From assembly GCA_022836615.1 (NCBI GenBank), contig MU405224.1:186001-250000 (forward strand): a stretch of 64,000 nucleotides of DNA, in the 5' to 3' direction. The position numbers were made by a program, and so were the translations under genes. Under the pieces are notes generated by a model that was given only the letters and a program-made list of their open reading frames with translations, did no database searches and was not told where the DNA came from. The first letter of the stretch is position 1. Each line of letters begins with the position of its first letter. The DNA comes from Annulohypoxylon bovei var. microspora (lineage: Eukaryota > Ascomycota > Sordariomycetes > Xylariales > Hypoxylaceae). This document shows, in pieces, positions 53,121 to 63,700 of the stretch.

Positions 53121-54172
53121 ATGGCTACCGCAGATCCCTTTGAAGTGCGAATGCGCTTCAGCGCGCAACTCCAGCATCTAAATGCCAGCACTACCTCGGC
53201 TCAGAAAGCTGCCCAGTACGCGTTGAAGTACAAGGACATGGACGAGGACTTGCACTCGTGCATTCTTGAGCAACTCGAGAAGGTAAGTAATTTTTTATTT
53301 CTATTAATGCTTTCTTTCTCGGTATTTTATTTATTCTTCTTCATTCACATTTAATACGATTGACGTCAACCAATGACGCCACACTGAATAGAGACTCGCG
53401 ACGTTTAAACCAAGCTTCCTATTGGTCAGCTGTCTAAGTTGAACGGATATTAACATTTGAAATTAGACAAGCATGAACACCCGAGCGAACATCATGTACT
53501 TTCTCGAGCATCTCTTAGAGATGGCGTCAAAGGAGCGCCAAAACGATTACGTGCGCATGATGCAGCGCGATATTCTGAGGGTTGTGGACGCGGTTTGTCC
53601 CGAGGATGGCTCTGGCGCCGCAAACGTCAAGGTTGTTCGAAAGGTAAAATTCCAAATTTAAACCTGATATGAAATTGATACATATGAGATATGATGCTAA
53701 TTATGACAATCATCTATAGGTGCTTCAGAGTTTGACGACCAAGTCCGTCTTGCTCGAGCAGACCGTGGTTGAGATCGAAGGCTGCTTAAAGGAACGCGAC
53801 ACCTCGGGCGATCTTGGATTCTCTTCGCCCTCCCATGGCGACGATACCTCCCATTCTCGCAACAGCAATGGTAACTCTTTAGCCAACCGCCTCGACAAGC
53901 GCCAGATTGAGCAGCGTATCGAAGAGGATAGAGAGCGACACAAGCGCATGCGTGAGAATATGTGGGCCGTCCCCGGGTCTTTGGAAGAGGAGGCCATGAA
54001 AATATACGAAGAGACCAGCGACTACGGCGAAGATGACGAGACCTTCGGTCACGAGGAGCGGGAAGAGTTCCTACGTGAGGCTGAGGCGAACAAGTGCGAT
54101 CATATCCGTGCTAAAGAAGCCGCCGAGGCTGCTGCTGTGGCTGCGGGAGGTAATGGGACCTCGTCGCATTAG
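53121..54172 (+). CDS. CTK3: CTD kinase gamma subunit Ctk3
   Basis: Exons 53121-53282, 53467-53643 and 53720-54172 give 263 aa. Introns are 184 and 76 bp. The N-terminal CID-like domain (about 1-140) reads FEVRMRFSAQLQHLNASTTSAQKAAQYALK, DEDLHSCILEQLEK, MNTRANIMYFLEHLLEMA and YVRMMQRDILRVVDAVCPEDGSGAANVKVVRKVL, the conserved core of Ctk3. A helical region follows (LDKRQIEQRIEEDRERHKRMRENMW), then an acidic and Ala-rich tail. Ctk3 is the non-catalytic partner of the Ctk1-Ctk2 kinase, which phosphorylates Ser2 of the RNA polymerase II tail during elongation. The frame stays open for 196 codons beyond the TAG, so the annotated end may not be the only one (see next entry). Confidence 0.92.
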
Positions 54173-54763
54173 GAGGCGGCACCCTTGCCTCCTAGCATCC
54201 CTAGCAGTCACGGCGATTCTGATAATAGCATTAGCAATAAGCCCGACAACGAATCTCACGAAGAGCCTAACGATGTGTCCAAAGATATGCCCAATGAAGA
54301 ACATAACGAAGAGCCGGGCGACGAACCTGGCGACAAACCTGGCGACAAACCTGACGACGTGCCTGGCGACAAACCTGACGATGTGCCTGAAGATGACCCT
54401 AATAAAGCGCCCGAGAACGAGCCAGAGACTGAATCCGAGAGCAAGTCAGAGGGTGAACTTGATGATAAGTCTGACCACTCAAGCGCCCCCTCTGTTAAAC
54501 CCAACCCTAGGCACGCAAAGAACGCAAGGCGTAATTTTCAACGCCGGGCACGCAGGAGAATAAGATCATTTAACCGCATAAAATTGTTTGGACCGGACCA
54601 CCTCCGCTACAACAAGCCAGTTACAAAGGCTGGAAGACGTTGTCATAGACAACGTGCCAATAAGGCAGAGGCGAAGGCAGAGGCGAGGGCGAGGGCAGAG
54701 GCAAAGGCGAGGGCAGAGGCGAGGGCAGAGGCAGAGGCAGAGGCGAAGTCGAGGGGACAGTAA
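54173..54763 (+). CDS. in-frame open extension after the CTK3 stop
   Basis: Immediately after TAG (54170-54172) the CTK3 frame is open for 196 codons to TAA at 54761. Its composition is organised. An acidic Pro/Asp/Glu part contains tandem PGDKP/PDDVP units (about 54310-54400). A basic part contains NARRNFQRRARRRIRSFNR. The end is an Ala/Glu/Arg/Lys repeat encoded by purine-rich hexamers. There is no ATG near its start; the first internal one is at about 54286. An intron 54094-54195 (GTGCGA...CTCCTAG, 102 bp) would remove the stop and stay in frame. Options: alternative splicing, stop readthrough, a separate gene, or a recently gained stop. Coding nature is likely; the mechanism is unknown. 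Confidence 0.5.
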   Translation, partial: EAAPLPPSIPSSHGDSDNSISNKPDNESHEEPNDVSKDMPNEEHNEEPGDEPGDKPGDKPDDVPGDKPDDVPEDDPNKAPENEPETESESKSEGELDDKSDHSSAPSVKPNPRHAKNARRNFQRRARRRIRSFNRIKLFGPDHLRYNKPVTKAGRRCHRQRANKAEAKAEARARAEAKARAEARAEAEAEAKSRGQ

Positions 54764-54801
54764 GTCAAAAGGGGGGGTTTCCGCCCCCCCCTTTTGACTT
54801 A
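54761..54801 (+). other. perfect 17-bp inverted repeat (hairpin)
   Basis: TAAGTCAAAAGGGGGGG pairs exactly with CCCCCCCTTTTGACTTA around a 7-nt loop. The left arm begins with the TAA stop of the extension frame. In RNA it would be a very stable stem at the start of the 3' region. Confidence 0.85.
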
Positions 54802-55328
54802 TCAAGAATACCAGGAAGGATAGGCAGCGGAGTATCCTAAGGGAATGATATTAATGCATTGCAAGGTGTTTGAGGGGAGGTAAAATTCCATGGCAAATGA
54901 CATTAAAGTCATCCAAAGGGAGTTCATATGGCATGGCACCGCATTGCATTTACGGTCTGAGGCATGGTTGGCGCGAATGATTTTCTACATAGCACGTCTG
55001 GCCTGATCCTGGAATCGTTACTTCATGACTGATGCTCAATTGATCTGAGGTTTTCTGACCTTTGCTACATGACGACGAGACTTTGCCTATACATAAGTTA
55101 TAGACTATTCGTCAACTGATGTTATAGAATCGTTAAATCATCGATTAAATTAGTGAGCATAACACAACTGACACTGAATGTATCAGCTTTTAGGTAAATA
55201 TCTAGCGTATCCATATATTCTGAAGCATCCGACTACTACCTTGTCTAAGCGATCGGCTATGTCTTCCGAAAGCATACCTCCGCTTCCCACTAAGTAACCT
55301 CCCACTCCACACTTTCAGCTTTTGAGCC
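54802..55328. other. intergenic, CTK3 tail / reductase
   Basis: 527 bp of AT-leaning sequence between two plus-strand genes, presumably the promoter of the reductase. No element recognised. Confidence 0.55.
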
Positions 55329-56363
55329 ATGCCGAAAGTATTACTATTTGGCGCCGGTTCCCTCGGGGCTCCCTACGCGTGGGTGTTGTCCAACGCCATC
55401 GGGCAAGACAACGTCACAGCGATATGCCGGTCTAACTATGACGAGGCATCCCGCAACGGCTTTACCATCCACTCTAAGCTCTGGGGCGACAACTTGCGCT
55501 TCAAACCCCGCGTCGCGAGGTCTGTTGCCGAGGCCGCGGAACAGCCGAACGACGGGGAGAAGCCGGTTTTCGATTACGTGGTTATCGCCGCTAAGGCGCT
55601 CCCCACCACCCCGTCTATCGCGGAGCTCGTCGGGCCCGCGGTCACGAGCGGCAGGACGGGGATCGTGCTCATCCAGAACGGCATCGGCATCGAGGAGGAG
55701 TACGCGAAGCTGTACCCCGACAACCCGATCCTGAGCACCGTGGCCTACTTCCCCGCCACCCAGGTCAAGCCGGGCGTCATCCACCACAGGGAGATCGAGA
55801 CCCTGCACGTGGGCACGTATCCGGCGGGGGCGCCGGCGGCGCACAAGAAGGCGGCGCGGCAGTTCGTGGAGCTGCTCGGCAGGGGCGGGGCGACGGGCAA
55901 GCTCCACGACGACGTGCAGCGCGAGCGCTGGGGCAAGCTGCTCGTGAACGCGGTCTGGAACCCGGCGTGCGCGCTCACGCGGCTAAGGGACAGGCAGTTC
56001 ATCGACGCGAACAGGAGCCTGGACCTGGGCCCGGGCCCGGGCCCGGGCGAAAACGCGGGCGGCGACGGGCTGGGGTTCGTCAAGGAGGTCATGCTGGAGA
56101 TCGCGTCGATCGCGCAGGCCTACGGGTACGCCGACGTGGACGAGAAGCTGGTGGACTTTCAGATGAACAGGGCGGCGGTGAGGGAGCTGCCCGGCGTGCA
56201 GCCGTCGATGCTCATGGATGTGTTTGAGAGCAGGAGCTTGGAGGTCGATGCTATCGTGGGAAACGCGGTTAGGTTGGCGCGGAAGAAGGGCGTGGCTGTG
56301 CCGATGCTGAAGACGATTTATCTGCTTGCCAATGGGTTGAGTGATAGTTTTACGAGGAAGTGA
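55329..56363 (+). CDS. ketopantoate reductase family (ApbA/PanE) protein
   Basis: 344 aa, single exon. The N-terminus MPKVLLFGAGSLGAPYA holds the Rossmann GxGxxG. QNGIGIEEEYAKLYPDNPIL and LLVNAVWNPACALTRL fit the family's central and hinge motifs, and the C-terminal helical domain includes QPSMLMDVFESRSLEVDAIVGN (catalytic Lys and Glu region). True ketopantoate reductases make pantoate for coenzyme A. Filamentous fungi also have several paralogues of unknown substrate, and this may be one. Codons are very GC-rich from about 55540 to 56250. A (GGGCCC) repeat at about 56027-56049 encodes LGPGPGPGPG, an insert probably in a loop. Confidence 0.8.
   Translation: MPKVLLFGAGSLGAPYAWVLSNAIGQDNVTAICRSNYDEASRNGFTIHSKLWGDNLRFKPRVARSVAEAAEQPNDGEKPVFDYVVIAAKALPTTPSIAELVGPAVTSGRTGIVLIQNGIGIEEEYAKLYPDNPILSTVAYFPATQVKPGVIHHREIETLHVGTYPAGAPAAHKKAARQFVELLGRGGATGKLHDDVQRERWGKLLVNAVWNPACALTRLRDRQFIDANRSLDLGPGPGPGENAGGDGLGFVKEVMLEIASIAQAYGYADVDEKLVDFQMNRAAVRELPGVQPSMLMDVFESRSLEVDAIVGNAVRLARKKGVAVPMLKTIYLLANGLSDSFTRK
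56027..56049 (+). repeat. GGGCCC tandem hexamers encoding Gly-Pro
   Basis: Self-complementary GGGCCC units repeat about 3.5 times inside the reductase gene, adding a Gly-Pro run absent from the family core. Confidence 0.85.
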
Positions 56364-56784
56364 ATGAGGCGACTGCTAGTAGAGTTGGGGATATCTACTA
56401 CCTTTTTGTTGATAAAGGGGGGGAAGGTGAAATCCTTAGGTATATTGTCATGTATATATGAGGATACTCATTTCGACACCAATAGCTTTAGATAAGACTC
56501 TAGATCCGTTCATAATAGACCAAATAGAGAAGACCATCCTTGAATAAAGTAGTAGCTGATGACAGGAACGTCGTGCTTGTCAAGATGCCCCTTTCCCCAT
56601 AAATACCATGGAAGGTCACTTGATACACCTCACATAGAATTGAAATATATACGGGTGACTGAAATTAACGTCGTGGATCATTTGAGATCAATGTTCGTAG
56701 CATTGTCTAGGGTCTTCGTATTGTTATACAGTATAGGTCATATGTATACACATGGTTGTTTGATTCTTTTCGAGGATAGATCGA
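56364..56784. other. intergenic between convergent genes
   Basis: 421 bp containing both 3' ends. Nothing else seen. Confidence 0.6.
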
Positions 56785-57389
56785 TTAGTCCATAACGACG
56801 ACAGCTCCTAGCGCCTTCATAGTAGCTACGATCTTCTCGGCCTCTTCCTTTGGTACTGCGTCCTTCATCATCTTGGGCGCACTCTCTACGAATTTCTTGC
56901 TGTCGACCAAACTCAACCCTAACAAGCCCTTCACCTCCTTGATAACCTTTGCCTTCGCTGTAGGTTCGAATGACTGTAACTTGACGCTGAATAGAGTCTT
57001 CTCCTGAGCAGCCGGCGCAGGTTCGTCAGCCTCTTCTGCTGCGGCAGGGGCAGCTGGGGCAGCAGCAAAACCCCCAACGGGTAGATCAGGAATATTGAGT
57101 CGCGACTAGTTAAATGTTAGCAAGCCAGGTGAGATCAACGAGGCTTATAATATATAGCAAAGCCAACCTTTAAGCTAGAAACCAAGTCGGCGGTCTCAAG
57201 GAGAGTCAATTGACTGATTTGGTCAACGATACCGGAAATCTTGGGGTTCGTCGGCGCTGCTGTCGTCTCGTGCCGTCGCTGTATCGTAGGAGTTGTGGTC
57301 TGAATGAAGGAAGTCGAGGCTCGGAAAGAGTTGCTGGGGCGAATTGATCGCGCGCAGCTTCGAGCTGCATATCTGCACGGTGCCGACAT
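56785..57389 (-). CDS. mitochondrial ribosomal protein bL12m
   Basis: Exons 57389-57168 and 57105-56785 give 180 aa. The start is ATG 57389; the frame's in-frame TTG upstream is not used. Residues 1-45 form a basic mitochondrial presequence (CRYAARSCARSIRPSNSF). The N-terminal dimerisation segment is ISGIVDQISQLTLLETADLVSSLK, then an Ala/Pro-rich hinge (GGFAAAPAAPAAAEE). The C-terminal L7/L12 domain has KTLFSVKLQSFEPTAKAKVIKEVKGLLGLSLVDSKKFVESAP, ending VVVMD. L12 forms the ribosomal stalk that recruits translation GTPases. The 62-bp intron starts with the non-consensus GTTGGC but its removal gives the conserved SSLKSRLNIP. Divergent from MDN1. Confidence 0.92.
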
Positions 57390-57723
57390 CGTTGACAACT
57401 TCCTTCGTAGACCTAATGACGAATTGACTCTTTTTTAGTCGTGATATCTTTTAAAGATTTTCGATTCACGAATTGTTGAAGCTTGGACCTTCTCTACCAT
57501 TAGCGGGACAAAGTGGGTCTCCACTTCTAGTGTCGGCGGGAGACAAGTCCGATCCGGGTCTTCACCGCCTAAATTTTCTAAATTTTGAGAAACGGCAGAA
57601 AAAAAGGTTACGGCAGTCTCCAGTCGCTATCGATTTTACTGGGCATTTTTGAGTGTCGATCTGAACGAAGTGAATGAAGAATTTACATATATTCAACACA
57701 ATTTTCATATTTTCGCAGAAACC
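57390..57723. promoter_or_regulatory. bidirectional promoter, bL12m / MDN1
   Basis: Only 334 bp separate two divergent start codons, both serving ribosome production. An AT-rich stretch (ATTTACATATATTC) lies about 40 bp before the MDN1 ATG. Confidence 0.5.
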
Positions 57724-60700
57724 ATGGCGGCGATCGATGTAAGCCCGCAGCGGACGCAGCTTTTGACCGAAAAGAAACTGCTAGATGAATTACCATCCGA
57801 TTTATTAGAAATAATTCGTGGTCAGACCCCCGGATACTTTCTCGATGCCATTGCTGCAGCGGCCCTGATTCCTCAGTTTACTGGGTTGATATTCGTTCAC
57901 TTTGAGAGTGTATTCGCCGATATATGCGCAAGATGGCTGCTAAAACCTCGACTTGCAGGCCAGGAGGACCAAATTATCGCTTCTTTTGCGAGAATCCTCC
58001 CATTTGCGCCGCATTTGTCTGTTTTCTTAGAACAGTATATAAGTGAAACCTCACTTATACGTGGTCCCGGATCACAACCTTTCCAGATCAACTCACTGAA
58101 TTCTCTCGAAACTCAACAATCGTCTGAAGCGGACTTGTTACTGAATTTACTGGCATTCTGGAGGCTCCTTAATTTTGACAGGAGGACATTCGGTCAATTA
58201 GTCCTACCATCTAAAATACAAGCTCTATTTAAGCATGATCATGCGCCGATCCGATATCTTGCTATTAGGGTGTTTTGTTGCCAGCTTAATGCCTCGGACT
58301 ACAAATTAGAGGAACTAATTCGCAAATATATTCAAGAAAGAGAATCTTTAATTGGAAATTTTGACGGAATTAGCATTGATTACACTTTTCTCTCCCTACT
58401 TGAGCGTCAACGAGCCGAAGAGTTAGATAAGTTTCGACTCAAATTACAGGCCGAATTCGATAAGTTTACAGGAGAGTGTTTTCCTCTCCAGCAGCCCACC
58501 AAGTTAGTTGCGCAGTATAATACAACTATTCTCCCCCGACCAAATGGCGAACCTCATTTACCGTCCAGCTTGGTGTACACCCAAACCACTTTAAGTAATC
58601 TAGAGAACCTCGCCCAAAATCTCCGGAAATCAGGTCCGATACTTCTGCATGGGTTGCCCGGATCTGGGAAGACCTCGGTTGTGCATGAACTTGCCCGCGA
58701 GCTTGGCATGGAGTCAAGCTTGGTGACATTACATCTTAATGAGCAGACCGACGCCAAAATGCTCATTGGCCTATATTCTACCGGCTCTAAACCTGGTTCA
58801 TTTTCATGGAGACCTGGCGTCCTTACTACGGCAGTCCGTGAGGGTCGATGGGTCTTGATCGAGGACCTGGATAGAGCTCCGAATGAGGTCATGAGTACTC
58901 TACTACCACTAGTTGAGCATGGAAAATTATTAATTCCTAGTCGTGGAGAGACGGTGGAGGCCCCAAGCAGTTTTCGTCTGTTCGCGACTGTTCGAACTAC
59001 TCGAGGGATGAATGGGCACGAGAATCTCCCCAGTATGCTAGGCCAGAGGTTTTGGCACCTATCGAGTGTGAAGATTCCTCCACCAGCTGAGCTGGAGCAA
59101 ATCATCGTTGGAAGCTACCCCCTACTACACAAATATACGCCTATGATCATGTCAGTCTATAGACGACTTTGCAATCTATCCGGTCTCTCATTAGTGAGCG
59201 GTGCTGGACGAAGCACCGTAGAGCGATCGGTTACGCCTAGAGATGTTCTAAAATGGTGCCGTCGTCTCCAAGAGACTTTGATGGCTTCGGGATGCAAGAC
59301 TGGCGACGAACCTATAAGCGAGACGACAAGAGACTGGATGTTCATGGATGCGGCCGATTGCTTCTGCGGTAGCCTCCCTAAACTAGACTCAAGAGCCGCA
59401 CTTGTCAGCTGTATCGCGGAAGAGATGCATCTATCGAAGCAGCTCATGGAACATTATCTCAAAGCTTATGTCCCTCAGATAGAAGACAACCCCAGCAATT
59501 TTAAGGTTGGGAGAGTCATGTTGACGAGAAGAAAACATGCAAATAGAGTGGTAAAATCAAAGAAACCATTCGCTAGCACTAGCCACTCTAGGAGATTACT
59601 CGAGCAGATATCAATGGCCGTTAAGTTGCGCGAGCCAGTACTTCTCGTAGGTGAGACCGGTATTGGAAAGACTACCGTTATTCAGCAGCTAGCTGAATCT
59701 CTCGGTCATAAGCTAGTAGCCGTGAACTTATCACAGCAAAGCGAGGTTGGTGATCTCCTTGGAGGCTTTAAGCCGATCAATGCGCGGAGTCTAGCTGTCC
59801 CTCTGAAGGAAGAGTTCGAAGACCTGTTCGCGTCGACTGGAATTTCTGCGTCCAAAAATCAGAAGTATATGGAGCAGATTGGCAAATGTACTGCTAAAGG
59901 ACAGTGGACACGAGTATCCAAGCTCTGGCGAGAAGCACCGAAAATGTTCAATAAAATTGTTGGAGAACTTCAGATTCAGGCTGAAGCCCGCGGTAATGAT
60001 GACCCTGATAGCGGGCCAATTGTGAAGAGACGCAAAGTGGTATCAAGACTGCAGTCATTACTTGACCTGAAACCGCGATGGGAAGCATTTTCTAAAAGCC
60101 TGGATCAATTCGACGTACAAATATCAGGAGGCTCGGGGAGTTTCGCTTTCGCCTTTGTTGAAGGTAATATTGTGAAAGCCGCAAGAAACGGAGACTGGGT
60201 GTTATTAGATGAAATCAACCTGGCTTCACCCGATACTCTAGAAAGCATAGCGGATTTGCTTGCTTCTGGTCCCAATGACGAGCCATCGATCTTACTTTCG
60301 GAGACTGGTGATATCGAACGTGTGAAAGTGCATCCAGATTTCCGCATCTTTGGAGCCATGAACCCGGCTACGGATATCGGTAAACGAGACCTTCCACTCG
60401 GTCTCAGATCACGATTTACGGAGTTCTACGTCACTAGTCCGGATAAGGATCTCAAGGATCTTCTTACTATCATCAAGGCATATTTGAGTGGGAAAAGCGC
60501 CAAGGACGAGCAAGCGGCCGATGATATTGCGAGACTTTATCTGAACACCAAAACGAGAGCAGAGGAGAAACGCTTAGTCGACGGGGCTAACGAAGTACCT
60601 CACTTCAGCTTGCGAACACTAACTCGTGTTTTGAGCTACGTCAACGACGTTTCTCCATTTTATGGTCTCCGACGAGCTCTATTTGAGGGGTTCTCTATGG

Positions 60701-63700
60701 GATTTTTGACATTATTAGACAGAGCCTCTGAGGAAACCCTCGTTCCACTGATCCATCATCACCTCCTTGATAAACACGGTAGTGCTAGGTCATTACTCTC
60801 ACAGCCGCCAAGACATCCTAATGACGGAAAGCAATACGTCAAGTTCGTGAATAAGAATAAGGACCGTCAGTACTGGCTACTTCAGGGAGAAGAAATCCCT
60901 ATTGAACGAGCTGACTATATCATCACACCTTATGTTGAGCGTAATCTATTGAATCTCGTAAGAGCTACATCGACCAGGCGTTTTCCGATTCTCGTTCAGG
61001 GTCCTACATCGGCAGGAAAGACGAGTATGATTGAGTATCTTGCGAATTTTAGCGGCAACAAATTTGTGCGAATAAATAACCACGAGCATACGGATCTTCA
61101 AGAATATCTCGGAACCTACATCTCGGACGCTGATGGAAAGTTGCGTTTCCAGGAAGGCTTGCTAGTACAAGCACTCCGACAAGGACATTGGATCGTGCTC
61201 GATGAGCTTAATCTCGCACCGACTGATGTTCTAGAAGCGCTAAACCGTCTTCTCGACGACAATCGTGAACTACTCATTCCAGAGACTCAAGAGGTTGTGC
61301 GCCCTCACGAAAACTTCATGCTATTCGCAACTCAAAACCCGCCCGGTTTATATGGGGGTCGAAAAGTGCTTTCACGTGCCTTTCGTAACAGATTCCTCGA
61401 ACTTCACTTCGACGACATCCCAGAAGACGAGCTCGAGATCATTTTACAAAAACGTAGCCTGTACACGGCCCCGTCCGATTGTAAGAGAATCGTTAATGTC
61501 TACAAGGAACTCTCAAGATTACGGCAGACAAGTCGAATGTTCGAAAACAAGGACAGCTTTGCGACACTAAGAGATCTTTTTAGATGGGCTCTGAGAGGAG
61601 CTGAGACTCGAGAGGAAATCGCGGCTAATGGATTTATGCTTCTTGCTGAACGTGTTCGGAATGAAGAAGAGAGAGTGGCTGTTAAGAAAGTGATCGAGAC
61701 GGTTTTCAAAGTCAAGATCGACCAAAATCAGCTCTACGATATTCATAATTCGCCGTATCTCCGAACACAGCCTCCCAACAACGGTCAGGGTGTCGTATGG
61801 ACTCACGCTATGCGCCGCCTGTATGTTCTTGTCGCAAGTGCACTTCGCCATAATGAACCGGTACTTCTCGTCGGAGAGACCGGTTGTGGCAAAACGACTG
61901 TCTGCCAACTTCTTGCCGAGTCACTTGTCAAGGAACTACATATCGTCAATGCTCACCAAAACACCGAAACGGGTGACCTCATCGGATCCCAACGGCCAAT
62001 TAGAAACCGAGGTGCTATTGCGGATGTGTTAACTCAAGACCTCACTAATGTTCTGCAGAAACTTGGACAAAATTCAGAGGACAGCTTAGAACTATTGTTA
62101 GAGAAGTACCACGCTTTAGATGAATCAACTCGGTCCATGGTACCCGTTGATTTGCAGCAGAGAATATCTGACAACGAAGTCAAAGGTAAAGCTCTCTTTG
62201 AATGGGCAGACGGAAGTTTGGTCCATGCCATGCGAGATGGTCAATTCTTTCTTCTCGATGAAATCTCGCTGGCAGATGATTCTGTCCTGGAGAGACTAAA
62301 CTCCGTCCTTGAGCCTCAGCGCTCATTACTCCTTGCAGAAAAGGGCATCGACGATTCATTCGTCAAGGCTTCCGATGGCTTCCAGTTTTTAGCAACCATG
62401 AACCCCGGCGGTGATTTTGGCAAAAAGGAGCTTTCACCAGCTCTGAGAAATCGGTTTACTGAAATATGGGTTCCGGCCTTATCAGAAAATGAGGACGTAC
62501 TTCAAATTGTCTCCTCAAAACTGCGACCCGAGATTCAATCTTTCTCCAAGGTTATCGTCGAGTTCTCTTATTGGTTTGGGCAGAACTTCCGATCTACAGC
62601 TTCAACGGCTTTCTCGATTAGAGATATTCTGGTTTGGGTTAAGTTTGTCAATGAGAGCCCTAGCCAGGATGTAGCATCTTCCGTGATCCACGGCGCGGCA
62701 ACTGTTTTCATCGATACTCTCGGTGCAAACCCGTCTGCGTTGATTGCGATCGATCCCAAGAGCATGGACACTCAGCGGCAAAAGTGCTTAGATAAGCTGA
62801 GTGAGCTTCTTGGCTGTGATGCAACAGCGGTATATCGAGCGCCACTGGAATTGATTGTCAAAAATAATGAATTGCGGATCGGTGGCTTTTCTATTGAGCG
62901 TACTGCCAATGAAAACTTTGAAACAGGGTTCGCTTTGCATGCACCTACTACCAAGCTCAATGCGATGCGAATTATTCGTGCTCTCCAGGTACAAAAGCCT
63001 ATCCTATTGGAAGGTAGTCCAGGTGTAGGGAAAACGACACTGGTCAGCGCTCTTGCTAGAGCTTGTGGACGGCCTTTGACAAGAATCAACCTTTCCGACC
63101 AAACTGATCTTATGGACCTTTTTGGAACTGATGTGCCTGTCGAGGGAGCCGAAGCTGGCCACTTCGCGTGGAGAGACGCACCATTTCTCCGTGCCATGCA
63201 GGCTGGAGAATGGGTCCTTCTAGATGAGATGAATTTGGCTTCACAGTCCGTTTTAGAAGGTCTAAATGCGTGCCTCGATCATCGAGGAGAAGTCTACGTC
63301 TCCGAGCTCGACCAGGTCTTTAAAAGACATCCGGACTTTCGTCTTTTCGCGGCACAAAATCCACATCATCAAGGTGGAGGAAGAAAAGGATTGCCTAGCT
63401 CTTTTGTCAATCGTTTCATCGTCGTGTACGCTGATGTATTCAGCGAAGAGGATCTACTGCTGATTGCCCAACACAACTTTCCTACAGTTCCCACCGAGAC
63501 TGTTCGACAAATGATAACCTTCATTTCTAATATTGAAACGCGCATTCTCATAGAGAGATCTTTTGGATCCCAGGGTAGTCCGTGGGAATTCAACCTTCGC
63601 GATACCCTACGCTGGCTACATCTCCTTACGTCTCCGGATCCATTGCTTGGCACTGGCAAGGTCGACGATTTTCTAAACATAGCAATCCGGCAACGTTTCC

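Noticed and set aside
55344..55907. Antisense 187-codon frame opposite the reductase
   Set aside because: Shadow of GC-rich sense codons; no ATG context or domain.
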